Shown one piece after another: positions 62,501-64,000 of a stretch of DNA of 64,000 nucleotides (the stretch's first letter is position 1; each line of letters starts with the position of its first letter). The translations under genes and the position numbers were made by a program. Origin of the DNA: Symbiodinium natans (taxonomy: Eukaryota; Sar; Dinophyceae; Suessiales; Symbiodiniaceae). The DNA lies in contig CAJNDS010002103.1 of NCBI GenBank assembly GCA_905221605.1, positions 475,806 through 539,805 of the forward strand, in the 5' to 3' direction. The notes beneath the pieces were generated by a model. It was not told where the DNA came from. It did no database searches and saw only the letters and a list, made by a program, of their open reading frames with translations.

Positions 62501-64000
62501 ACCCAAAAACCTTTGAACCCTGAACCCTAAGCCCTATACAGGTTGGGTTGGGTGAGCCAAGCCGTTCCCCTGGCAGCCTCCGCATGAGTAAGTCACATCG
62601 GCCTTGTGAGCCCCCTGTGATCCCTAAACCCTATATAAACCCTAAACCCTAAACCCTAAACCCTAAACCCTAAACCCTAAACCCTAAACCCTAAACCCTA
62701 AACCCTAAACCCTAAACCCTAAACCCTAAACCCTAAACTGAACTCTCTCCCTTTTTGGGACCAAATGAGCCCTCCGAGGGTTTACGGGATTAGGGTTTAG
62801 GGTTTAGAGGCCCATAAGTCGTAGTAGGGACTGTAGCCGCCTTAAGGTATAAGACCCTACAAGGGTTTAGGGTTTAGGGTTTAGGGTCAGCCCTTTCAAA
62901 GGCCCAACAGCATAGCTTCGCATTCGGTTCTCTCCAGATGCTTCCATTCCTTTTCGACACTTTTTTCCGGCCACTGGACTTGCGATCGGAGCCCAGCAGT
63001 TTAGAGCAACCCCCCCCCATGTGCGATCTTCAACTAGACCCTAAACCCTGAACGCGCGACCCTGTCCCATTGAACCCTAAACCGCAAGCAGCTCAATTCT
63101 AAACCACGGCCGTCGAGCTCCGGACCAGATCTGCGCGAGCCTGCGAGCAGCTTTGCAAACGCAAGACCCGATGGAACCCTAAACGCTTCAGGGTATTTAG
63201 AACGAAGCTTCAGGGTCCATGCGCCTTTATCGTAGATCCTTGGGGCTTGAGCCATAAAGAGGGTTCCAGCAGAGAGAGAGAGAGAGACAGAGAGTAGCTG
63301 TACTGTAGATGTAGGAAGCAAGTTTACATTAAGTAGGTACATGGAGCTTCGGCTTTGGCTGAACACCTATCCTTCCTAAAAAAGTCCCCCAAATACTAGG
63401 ATTCCCTTATCATAAGGACCCCTAAACAGTACCCCTAATTTAAGAAAACCCCAGATATTCTTGTGGGGCAGTGCAAGGGTTCATCCCCAAACCGCCCGAA
63501 CCGCATCTGCCTTGTGAGCTCTCGTTTAGGGTTTAGGGTTTAGGGTTTAGGGTTTAGGGTTTAGGGTGCCCGGGTACCTCTTGAAGAGGAACGGAACTAG
63601 CTGTCTACTTATCTATCGAACTATATGTGGCCCTAAGCGCTCGGCTCAACCCGATAAGCCGAAAAGCCTGCACAGAGTAGCCTATACACGGCAAAAAAAA
63701 ACAGGGACCTGCACCCAATAGTAAAGGAATGTAGGTCACTCTGGGCAAACCCAGCAACCCCTGAACCCCGAACCCCTAAACCCCTGAAGCCGTAAACCCC
63801 AGACCCCATAAGCCAGAAGGCAGAAGCCTAAACCCTAAACCCTACACCCTAAACTCCAAACCCTGGACTTTGAACCCTGAACCCTAAACCCCTAAACCCT
63901 GAACCCTAAACCCTAAACCCTAAAACGCAAAGCTGAAGCCCCCATTGCGCCGCTGTGCCCCACCTGCTCCAGCTCCTTCCGCAGGGAAGTCTCGGAGTCG
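41177..64000 (-). CDS. Coiled-coil protein gene made of mini-exons, partial
   Basis: Minus-strand open segments with heptad-like, Glu/Gln/Arg/Ala-rich composition recur in one direction from the right edge to at least 41.2 kb. The best bounded are 63964-64000 (ETSLRKELEQ|GTGGGG), 61742-61780 (ARVDAERFAEERA|GTTGGG), 61020-61082 (21 codons), 58766-58795 (LVQEHEQRVQ), 57740-57802 (21 codons), 42779-42817 (VEAAKVREETDRK), 42149-42190 (DVAEEFAVQEKELQ) and 41177-41209 (EREEALEAGEH). Each is a multiple of three and phase 0. Less certain ones are 62900-62995, 60871-60925, 60045-60090, 59634-59700, 59480-59503, 58000-58090, 56898-56960, 56545-56601 and 44366-44420. A long rod-like structural protein is inferred; the family is not identified. 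The gene is partial at its 5' end. The 10.7-kb retrotransposon lies in one of its introns, in the same orientation. These exons might belong to more than one gene. Confidence 0.6.
42149..42190 (-). CDS. Coiled-coil mini-exon, 14 codons
   Basis: Between CGTGCAG and GTGCCC, the frame reads DVAEEFAVQEKELQ. It is flanked by CCCTAAA on the left and a GGGCTTA array on the right. Confidence 0.6.
42237..42350. repeat. Variant telomere array GGGCTTA
   Basis: Fourteen or so near-perfect GGGCTTA units, a homogenised variant of GGGTTTA, directly right of the coiled-coil exon at 42149-42190. The homogeneity implies local expansion, not decay of a TTTAGGG tract. Confidence 0.9.
42420..43480. repeat. Degenerate TTTAGGG field
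   Basis: Apart from the coiled-coil exon at 42779-42817, nearly the whole stretch is drifting GGGTTTAGG words, with a C run at 42510-42523 and a G run at 42638-42647. No other gene is seen. Confidence 0.8.
42779..42817 (-). CDS. Coiled-coil mini-exon, 13 codons
   Basis: Between GCGCAG and GTGCAG, the frame reads VEAAKVREETDRK. It is flanked by CCCTAAA on the left (42690-42763) and TTTAGGG on the right (42855-42920). Confidence 0.6.
43520..43615. repeat. Dispersed repeat family I, inverted copy
   Basis: GGTCGGAATAACT, TATTATACTA, CCCCCAAAACCCTATTCTAA match the reverse complement of the copies at 38484 and 58118. Confidence 0.7.
43888..44120. repeat. TGTGCG hexanucleotide microsatellite
   Basis: About 34 TGTGCG units with few interruptions, ending in pure TG. 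Frames on both strands are open only because of the repeat. Confidence 0.97.
44508..44592. repeat. 85-base poly-G run
   Basis: An uninterrupted run of 85 G. Its exact length should be treated with caution because long homopolymers are prone to sequencing and assembly error. Confidence 0.9.
44960..45252. other. A/T-rich insertion target flank, left
   Basis: About 290 A/T-rich bases with many CTAATA/AATACT words and no telomere units lie directly left of the retrotransposon. Together with 56005-56170 they would form a continuous A/T-rich island before insertion. No gene is seen. Confidence 0.5.
45248..45252. repeat. Target-site duplication, left (AATAC)
   Basis: Five bases, AATAC, abut the outer end of the 3' LTR and are repeated at 56005-56009. 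Confidence 0.9.
45253..45408 (-). repeat. 3' LTR
   Basis: 156 bases beginning (plus strand) AGTTAAGTACAACAAAGG and ending CCAGTTTAGTTAACT, identical to 55849-56004. The ends are AGTTAA...TTAACT instead of the usual TG...CA. The U5-side end carries a hairpin (TTAAGTAC / GTACTTAA). Confidence 0.95.
45409..45420 (-). promoter_or_regulatory. Polypurine tract
   Basis: In the sense strand, CCTAAAGGGGGG lies immediately before the 3' LTR, the expected place and composition for plus-strand DNA priming. Confidence 0.85.
45442..53355 (-). CDS. Retrotransposon Gag-Pol polyprotein with MTase-like and TET/JBP-like domains
   Basis: One uninterrupted frame of about 2,640 codons. The ATG at 53353-53355 has a good context (ACCATGG); residue numbers here count from 53367, four codons earlier. 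Order: His-rich HLH repeats (116-141), Ala/Gln coiled coil (150-280), acidic and Gag-like helices (430-700), Lys/Gly-rich basic linker (703-800), CCCH finger (802-820), aspartic protease (IADSGA, Asp927), integrase (H1213, H1217, C1224, C1227; D1264, D1321, E1352), Cys/His cluster (1550-1564), C5-methyltransferase-like domain (1636-1815), reverse transcriptase (D1991; YVDD 2087-2090), RNase H (D2268, E2313, D2349), and 2-oxoglutarate/Fe(II) dioxygenase-like domain (H2538, D2540, H2596, R2608). It is expected to be cleaved by its own protease and to copy and insert the element. All core catalytic residues are present, so the element may be active. Confidence 0.95.
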   Translation of the reverse strand: MAMSPETTDSSLQVSTSSTPPTQQARALSAVRAQEARVGESSSDSTPVRAVSTGRGRSSQPYALASSRNRSFSSRMQALLPPPAYACEVASPAPASQPVSLAPGDGTTTPDVHLHQHVQRIAPELHLHQSRQELHLHGVDSRTHSQAVAAAQLAQAQAQNIQQDAQVFAQNVQHEAQAYVQVAKSEAQAYVQSAVTSAQHEAMQHAQEYAERVRAEAERQVQSVSEQAGQHLAQANETIASLQARNRELEEQQEEMMKRIAMIQAEMQSIKAQQQSQADTSHLHAERVSQASRAQDQNGTEISEALKALAASVGETMKELREIVSPKASKPKSKAKGSGLRNGTPSPKHKSPKVSATQGQRSAGVAAAPVPNRFGCFCAPRLPVFTGVGLPAPSRSKKGSSSDNPFNVFSTPKPPSVAHPPDPPMHYDIGSEHEEGEEEEEREDDPIIDVTDAPGEEEVDYEQDTYHNKDLRDLKIPALPSTAAGYRAWRNGVLTSFSSIDKSGNARILRWLQVALDPAIGDRQMRNLQVTSDGLPRLDAFLAAQLTDPKHLKGDYGVAAQAFTERAHALGVQPSGRALLAMLSRRFRVDRIRGATVSQQTLLAIQLEGFSQQQLQAFREKVEFCLNGFSPEAWPAESTLFSWLYSKLKHCRLLSRAVDKIKDSNPGSNKRTFAWLWSQLVELLDELREEANEESIRDTLIKPKAKAAPATKKEERSRDKPDKPTPANPAPPAKTKGSGKDGKDKDGKGKGGKGSGKGADSQKTPNKPKAKSGGKGQGSKAEGKAPSKGNAPKATVPCLFFPKGTCNRGENCPFSHETSPGNKAPGSKTTGASATAKSSAAAVALLLPTTARGASVDGSSTPSKTTFWKRSGLSRFFQFVSGWFTVFSNICAPACPATVTPLLVASQHQHPQQGWFYHEWIADSGAGRSLESREALNEQGIPEDAYAHMAEQAPTVSFSTGNGVVDSGLMLGFEGSILGNNSAYLLDNCPSVKSLGELVETKSMPFVWLPGKLPMFLSSVEHVQVIEESAICADRVEGNVPIFREQVRFVSPSTVAMPGFMSDARKAKPLARTTIEPSRHTTYRPSPHITEESTLLELLQDPGVPSKTASGSRDPPPDSDDELKSRAKSSSARKPKAKPSPKDKVKGAKAPKPAEAAKAPEPPAPVEPEVPPPPLPPPAIPPGSGSDSGEDVTSERQKQLIKEASSMAHKLTHIPKNPYCEICQRSRMYRQRVTKKRAEPLEDRGDLPPAEQFGERIATDYIIPSKREHAVHVIRDEYSGALRAFVCARTAERAAQNLLTFVGARYKHLPNVLCKADDAKELIAAVSQIGWVHEATLENRFPHNAQLEREIRTLEESTRAVHLAAGFHVVPDLWHVSVQFAAQTLTVVPWQGKDKSRFEVATGSPFEGPRLPLGQLVHYRIHDPSRRHKFEATTAPGLFAGWRFEHGFVYRDVIWVLDYEAVKSKSIGYRDMIPVPYAEVHVPETETFPLKAAADLALREFQDPKLEAITALDIPFSSLSPADPPRRRAEYITLERILKFGATPGCKACTFDSVKHSPKCRARFDALIKADRVALTSKPPEPVPPAELPEGVGLHPSSEPAVEGLVAKVELGVTQVFVDANRERVRQRKVQTIIGKDVLFEYACGDSSELSQAASEIGINSVRLCRSMIDLSNEEHVKQVQGQVEASPGCDVWLSLPCTEFSPWQNMNVHRHGAKYEKGLRNRQEKSKLMFLYARKVLATAIANHGRIAVEWPKGSGWWDLPEWKEFQDEHGLHKVSFDGCMAGVKGREHPIRKPWSVATNDLRLVQFLGQLQCDGSHQHEAAEGSQKQTEAYPRELAHNIVEAWYPQRYHRHIPSMVTKNLTKREWKADPRGVAAVKKEAEGLRSNGTWDDLTVCLLSSLRADAKRQNRKLKIAELLTLCGIKHFELPEHEHKFKGRIVYRGDCIFDQFGNHVLFEDVATTPTSLVALNIALFFGCQDGNAVSLADAIQAFLQADLAEAGEPDTWVILPEELWLDTWHKAYPSGSKLVVRLKRSLYGHPLAGKLWQKHLASVLTSFGGIEMDLFPSNFIFQMGSHTLLLNVYVDDLTLSGAKHLHAQFWKRLRAHIKLEDECYIEASNARILGRGHRIQRGSDFTTLVLDMSAFAEQVVEAYCELADVPKAKLRNVTTPSLSEALMSDEDLQQPGTLSHVAAKVLMKALWLGRLARPDLCFIIGRLASRVAAWTKWEDKQLLRLISYLHGTTGLCLAATVNHHEAPQIHIFTDSDFASCPHSAKSTSGIYMTIGSTDFRFPLWWASKKQTSVARSTPEAEAIAMASAMFGEALNIQVMMEHLLGRAIDVVFHQDNETLLKVLATGYSAKLRHCNRVHRVNVASMSEQLESPQVTAVYCKSESQIANGLTKVIPPAEWPHTLAQFGLTASSDGPHLETAVAALAEANLAAEVFAGSCPKVPTCQHLVQLLTLLPHGPDKRGAPGHDSHVFSAGAFVLGGVFGLQTNTHKFQYATALICRFFRRYMPSHKFSSIIVQQGVVAGLHRDSNNAEGSKNLLVALNPTSGPILWVEDEEGTVQCPNDDSLWGHMLCNPALFNPRARHCTVLTGCEASERIVAIAFLIRNAERLSPSDRATLLSAGFNLPSIC
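45508..46050 (-). other. TET/JBP-like 2OG-Fe(II) dioxygenase domain (2440-2620)
   Basis: After RNase H the frame continues about 200 residues. SIIVQQGVVAGLHRDSNN has the iron-binding HxD (H2538, D2540), SGPILWVEDEEG matches the strand after it, and FNPRARHCTVLTGCEASERI has the second His (H2596) and the 2-oxoglutarate Arg (R2608) 12 residues on. HRDxxN with a following G-LW strand is the pattern of the TET/JBP branch, which oxidises 5-methylcytosine or thymine in DNA. Assignment to that branch is from motifs only. Confidence 0.65.
46153..46590 (-). other. RNase H domain (2260-2405)
   Basis: HIFTDSDFASCPHSAKSTSG, SKKQTSVARSTPEAEAIAMA and VFHQDNETLL carry the Asp-Glu-Asp residues in the standard copia arrangement. 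Confidence 0.93.
46978..47730 (-). other. Reverse transcriptase domain (1880-2130)
   Basis: Copia-type blocks FKGRIVYRGD, SLADAIQAFLQADL (D1991), VVRLKRSLYGHPLAGKLW and LNVYVDDLTLSG are present. The three catalytic aspartates are intact. Confidence 0.95.
47923..48462 (-). other. Cytosine-C5-methyltransferase-like domain (1636-1815)
   Basis: A Rossmann-like segment has VLFEYACGDSSELS (motif I, SAM-binding loop), an acidic loop at SMIDLSN (D1674), VWLSLPCTEFSPWQ (motif IV Pro-Cys, C1702) and IAVEWPKGSGWW in the place of the ENV motif. A conserved-looking tail follows (FDGCMAGVKG, IRKPWSVATN). These match the order of C5-methyltransferase motifs, but ENV is EWP and the target-recognition region is short, so it may be divergent or inactive. 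Confidence 0.55.
48676..48720 (-). other. Cys/His cluster after integrase (1550-1564)
   Basis: CKACTFDSVKHSPKC gives C-x2-C-x6-H-x3-C, a possible small zinc site, followed by RARFDALI. It sits just before the methyltransferase-like domain. Confidence 0.55.
48958..49755 (-). other. Integrase domain (polyprotein 1205-1470)
   Basis: The HHCC zinc site is HKLTHIPKNPYCEIC. The catalytic core has ATDYI, CKADDAKEL and PHNAQLERE, giving D-D-E with 30 residues between the last two. A copia-type C-terminal part includes LPLGQLVHYR and PGLFAGWR. Confidence 0.85.
50338..50655 (-). other. Aspartic protease domain (polyprotein 905-1010)
   Basis: WIADSGAGRSLESREAL carries the DSGA active-site loop of copia proteases; hydrophobic strands follow (SFSTGNGVVDSGLM, SAYLLDNCPSV). 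Confidence 0.85.
50908..50964 (-). other. CCCH zinc finger in Gag (polyprotein 802-820)
   Basis: CLFFPKGTCNRGENCPFSH fits C-x7-C-x5-C-x3-H, the RNA-binding CCCH type, where most Gags have a CCHC knuckle. It follows a Lys/Gly-rich basic stretch, as expected for a nucleocapsid. Confidence 0.85.
53415..54689 (-). CDS. Retrotransposon ORF1 with HAD-phosphatase-like domain
   Basis: A frame of about 424 codons lies upstream of the polyprotein. It has a helical N-terminus (1-115), a proline-rich linker with repeats of RPKHKG-RTP (152-182), and a C-terminal HAD-like domain (about 288-405): ISLDFSGVL (motif I, nucleophile Asp295, the usual second Asp replaced by Ser297), FICTSYSG (motif II), GKGAFIKRLM (Lys, motif III) and HLDDRSDI (acidic motif IV). 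HAD proteins are phosphatases or related hydrolases; the missing general acid makes catalysis doubtful. No ATG is near the start: the frame is closed upstream by TAG at 54714-54716 and the first codon taken here is GTG, so a spliced leader, frameshift or non-AUG start is needed. Its stop is about 60 bases before the polyprotein ATG, in another frame. Confidence 0.8.
   Translation of the reverse strand: MQLSLVPWVGTIFLQAWERVTSEESFVERVTAAFSRATNSPAVKGSSEFRRRKAVLLVVIRALVQLLIGTQQQSGAIRLVRTRERELEGTEALPYHPYATFVEDTLEEVRGVLQAPSPEPEIPAPRTPPVAVRSRSPPRSLVEGSDQTPVPPRPRPKHKGDRTPAPPRARPKHKGNRTPVPPKASTLPGTPGPSRAPEAAADLLVYRPKAKARPESRPPQDWELDEREYPTIADSFREQVELGQHSDRETINRWTTEEWREHNQALSSSSSAAPRVAPLEVVEVREDIPVLISLDFSGVLNIHFQDSRDFLDRLNAERPSHVKLKFICTSYSGTERAKETRQSMASELPGVPVYITSSPTGRPGKGAFIKRLMDRRSDHFACHLDDRSDIVRDVEAYGVHGILVSPNTWLTDLVPTVLLWLRSL
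53475..53828 (-). other. HAD-like domain in ORF1 (288-405)
   Basis: Motifs I-IV are recognisable (LDFSGVL, CTSYSG, Lys366/370, LDDRSD). The second motif I Asp is Ser. Confidence 0.65.
54717..55837 (-). other. Retrotransposon 5' leader
   Basis: About 1.1 kb separates the primer site from the first long frame. It contains a 140-codon open frame (55325-55747) without an ATG at its start (GTG) and with unremarkable composition. Packaging, trans-splicing or internal initiation signals would be expected here but are not recognisable. Confidence 0.5.
55838..55848 (-). promoter_or_regulatory. Candidate primer-binding site, tRNA-Asn anticodon arm
   Basis: Immediately after the 5' LTR the sense strand reads GGTTAACAGCC. 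This is complementary to GGCTGTTAACC, the conserved anticodon arm of eukaryotic tRNA-Asn(GUU). Copia of Drosophila is known to prime with a tRNA half cut in the anticodon region; this site would fit the same mode with tRNA-Asn. The match is 11 bases and needs the host tRNA sequence. Confidence 0.45.
55849..56004 (-). repeat. 5' LTR
   Basis: Identical to the 3' LTR over 156 bases. It should contain the promoter. No convincing TATA box is visible; TGTATTTTGG is the nearest A/T-rich motif in the sense strand. Confidence 0.95.
56005..56009. repeat. Target-site duplication, right (AATAC)
   Basis: Matches 45248-45252. Five-base duplications are the usual size for copia-type integrases. Confidence 0.9.
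56010..56340. other. Right flank of retrotransposon
   Basis: The first 160 bases are A/T-rich with AATACT words, matching the left flank; then ordinary unique sequence and a telomere-like tract (56305-56332). No gene is seen. Confidence 0.5.
56340..56430. repeat. Dispersed repeat family I, inverted copy
   Basis: GGAATAAGTACTAATAACAT, GATGGTCCCTTTGTAATTGT and CCAAAACCCTTTTCTAATGA are the inverse of the copy at 58118-58215. Confidence 0.65.
56545..56601 (-). CDS. Coiled-coil exon
   Basis: After CCTGCCCAG the frame reads ALRQRLQALEEKAARTGTQR. The donor is uncertain: GCGGCC after EEK, or GCCTGT. It is the last coiled-coil exon found before the retrotransposon in the minus sense. Confidence 0.55.
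57030..57145. repeat. Foldback repeat family A, diverged copy
   Basis: GCAGTCCTTAATAAGGATGA and CAGGACTGTTAGTATAGGG...GGAACATCCCAAAATA match the family arms. The right arm's G-run has expanded to 16. A family I copy follows at 57160-57250. Confidence 0.6.
57498..57612. repeat. Foldback repeat
   Basis: CTACTTGGAGATTCACGGTACTT is mirrored by AAGTACCCTGAACCTCCAAGTAG with inner pairing ATTGACCAATTATA / TATAGTTGGTCAT. The arm resembles the family D neighbourhood at 39500-39560. Confidence 0.7.
57740..57802 (-). CDS. Coiled-coil exon, 21 codons
   Basis: After GAGTGTCAG the frame reads DMRQQLESERQAHTRTKDDD and Lys, then GTCTGC. Sixty-three bases, phase 0, three heptads. A pure TTTAGGG array (57653-57733) begins six bases past the donor. 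Confidence 0.65.
58118..58215. repeat. Dispersed repeat family I
   Basis: GGTTTTGGGGGGTTGCTGTA, GTAGAATTATAAAAGGACCA and GTTATTCCGGCCCCTATATT match the other copies. It lies within an intron of the coiled-coil gene. Confidence 0.7.
58298..58925. repeat. Dispersed repeat family F, two copies
   Basis: Copies at 58298-58405 and 58815-58925 share GTCCAGTAAGCTGGGGGAA-type starts, AACTAAAGGTTCACCTTTGG / AATAAAGGTTAAGCTTTGGG, and CCTACTCTACTACT ends. They are separated by telomere-like tracts and a coiled-coil mini-exon (58766-58795). Confidence 0.65.
58930..59300. other. Unique intronic stretch, nothing recognised
   Basis: No telomere tract, repeat or convincing exon. A 64-codon minus frame (59116-59310) lacks motifs. 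Confidence 0.35.
59715..59830. repeat. CA/TA/TACA microsatellite
   Basis: (CA)n, (TA)n and TGTATGTACATA words form a largely self-complementary A/T-rich block. Confidence 0.9.
60130..60600. repeat. Family G repeats in coiled-coil gene intron
   Basis: CCTGGCAGCCCAGTAGCCAT (about 60147) and GAACCCTAAAAGGGTTTGGG (about 60422) match the 20.2-20.5 kb copies. A possible coding segment, ATGRELTQRASV on the minus strand (60297-60333), lies between. Confidence 0.5.
61020..61082 (-). CDS. Coiled-coil exon, 21 codons
   Basis: Between CACCAAG and GTTCGG, the frame reads AVNASEAAETEKQRLKQLLE and one more Glu, exactly three heptads in phase 0. The family A foldback (61127-61230) lies in the adjoining upstream intron. 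Confidence 0.65.
61127..61230. repeat. Foldback repeat family A with 6-bp target duplication
   Basis: A near-perfect hairpin, ATTGGGATGTTCCTCCTTAT...ACAGTCCTTA against TAAGGACTGTTAGTATAAGG...ACATCCCAAT. CCATAG flanks it at 61121-61126 and 61231-61236. The best-preserved copy of the family. Confidence 0.85.
61240..62620. other. Intron-like DNA with telomere tracts
   Basis: Contents are telomere-like tracts (61590-61650, 61680-61730, 61790-61900), a short hairpin repeat CAACCCCCAACTACCCTTTA...GGGGTTAGTTGGGG at 61950-62025 with a relative at 32283-32330, the mini-exon 61742-61780, and a minus open segment 62050-62110 (SLNYLRISECEVRPTAE). Confidence 0.45.
62639..62738. repeat. Interstitial CCCTAAA array
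   Basis: Fourteen perfect units in an intron of the coiled-coil gene. Confidence 0.95.
62900..62995 (-). CDS. Probable coiled-coil exon
   Basis: The minus frame reads AGLRSQVQWPEKSVEKEWKH and then LERTECEAMLLG. It fits the charged helical composition of the neighbouring exons. Edges are not fixed. Confidence 0.45.
63000..63960. other. Intron-like right end
   Basis: Contents are a GA-rich run (63270-63294), a family J repeat (63385-63450), telomere tracts (63523-63567 and 63830-63925) and possible minus exons at 63465-63520 (RELTRQMRFGRFGDEP) and 63110-63167. Edges unresolved. Confidence 0.4.

Larger units (their letters stand above)
366..64000. repeat. Interstitial telomere-like tracts, both orientations, throughout
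   Basis: Tracts of TTTAGGG or CCCTAAA, with variants such as TTTCGGG, TTTGGGG, CTTAGGG and CCCTGAA, recur every few hundred bases across the window except inside the retrotransposon (45.3-56.0 kb), in 6.4-9.6 kb and inside the 27.2-28.3 kb element. Long clean examples are at 2857-2905, 2978-3052, 13997-14068, 21898-22010, 22678-22733, 34485-34551, 37554-37692, 42690-42763, 57653-57733, 59524-59632 and 62639-62738. Many abut exons directly. Confidence 0.95.

Overview
The window reads as nuclear DNA of a dinoflagellate, most likely Symbiodiniaceae or a relative. This is inferred from plant-type TTTAGGG telomere repeats, genes cut into very short exons with GC as well as GT donors, and a Ty1/copia polyprotein carrying modules known from dinoflagellate genomes. 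No bacterial-type genes, rRNA or tRNA genes are visible. The left edge starts in a CCCTAAA array oriented as a chromosome end would be, so the window may begin at a telomere.

Layout. 0-13 kb: subtelomere-like DNA with interstitial telomere tracts, foldback repeats, a GTA microsatellite, a few orphan coding-like exons and a telomere-poor stretch (about 6.4-9.6 kb) of decayed coding-like sequence. 13.2-21.9 kb (minus strand): a purple acid phosphatase-like metallophosphatase whose exons can be chained by eye; all metal-ligand motifs are present. 21.9-41 kb: mostly intronic or intergenic DNA with tens of telomere-like tracts, several MITE-like foldback families, a 1.1-kb TIR element (27.2-28.3 kb) and scattered single exons on both strands. 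41-64 kb (minus strand): a series of very short, mostly phase-0 exons encoding heptad-like coiled coil, interrupted by the retrotransposon and running off the right edge.

45,253-56,004: a complete LTR retrotransposon on the minus strand, with identical 156-bp LTRs, a 5-bp target duplication (AATAC), a polypurine tract and a candidate primer-binding site. It has two long frames. ORF1 (about 424 codons) ends in a HAD-phosphatase-like domain. ORF2 (about 2,640 codons) reads Gag with a CCCH finger, aspartic protease, integrase, a Cys/His cluster, a cytosine-C5-methyltransferase-like Rossmann domain, reverse transcriptase, RNase H, and a C-terminal 2-oxoglutarate/Fe(II) dioxygenase-like domain of TET/JBP type. 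One element that appears to encode both a DNA-methylase-like and a base-oxidase-like module is the strongest candidate for an unusual system here, particularly because dinoflagellate DNA is known to contain 5-hydroxymethyluracil and 5-methylcytosine.

A second candidate is architectural: many exons lie directly between a CCCTAAA tract on the left and a TTTAGGG tract on the right, so many introns start and end with inverted telomere-like repeats. Splice junctions that can be placed often repeat a few bases (GGC, GGCTT), as expected for introner-type intron gain.
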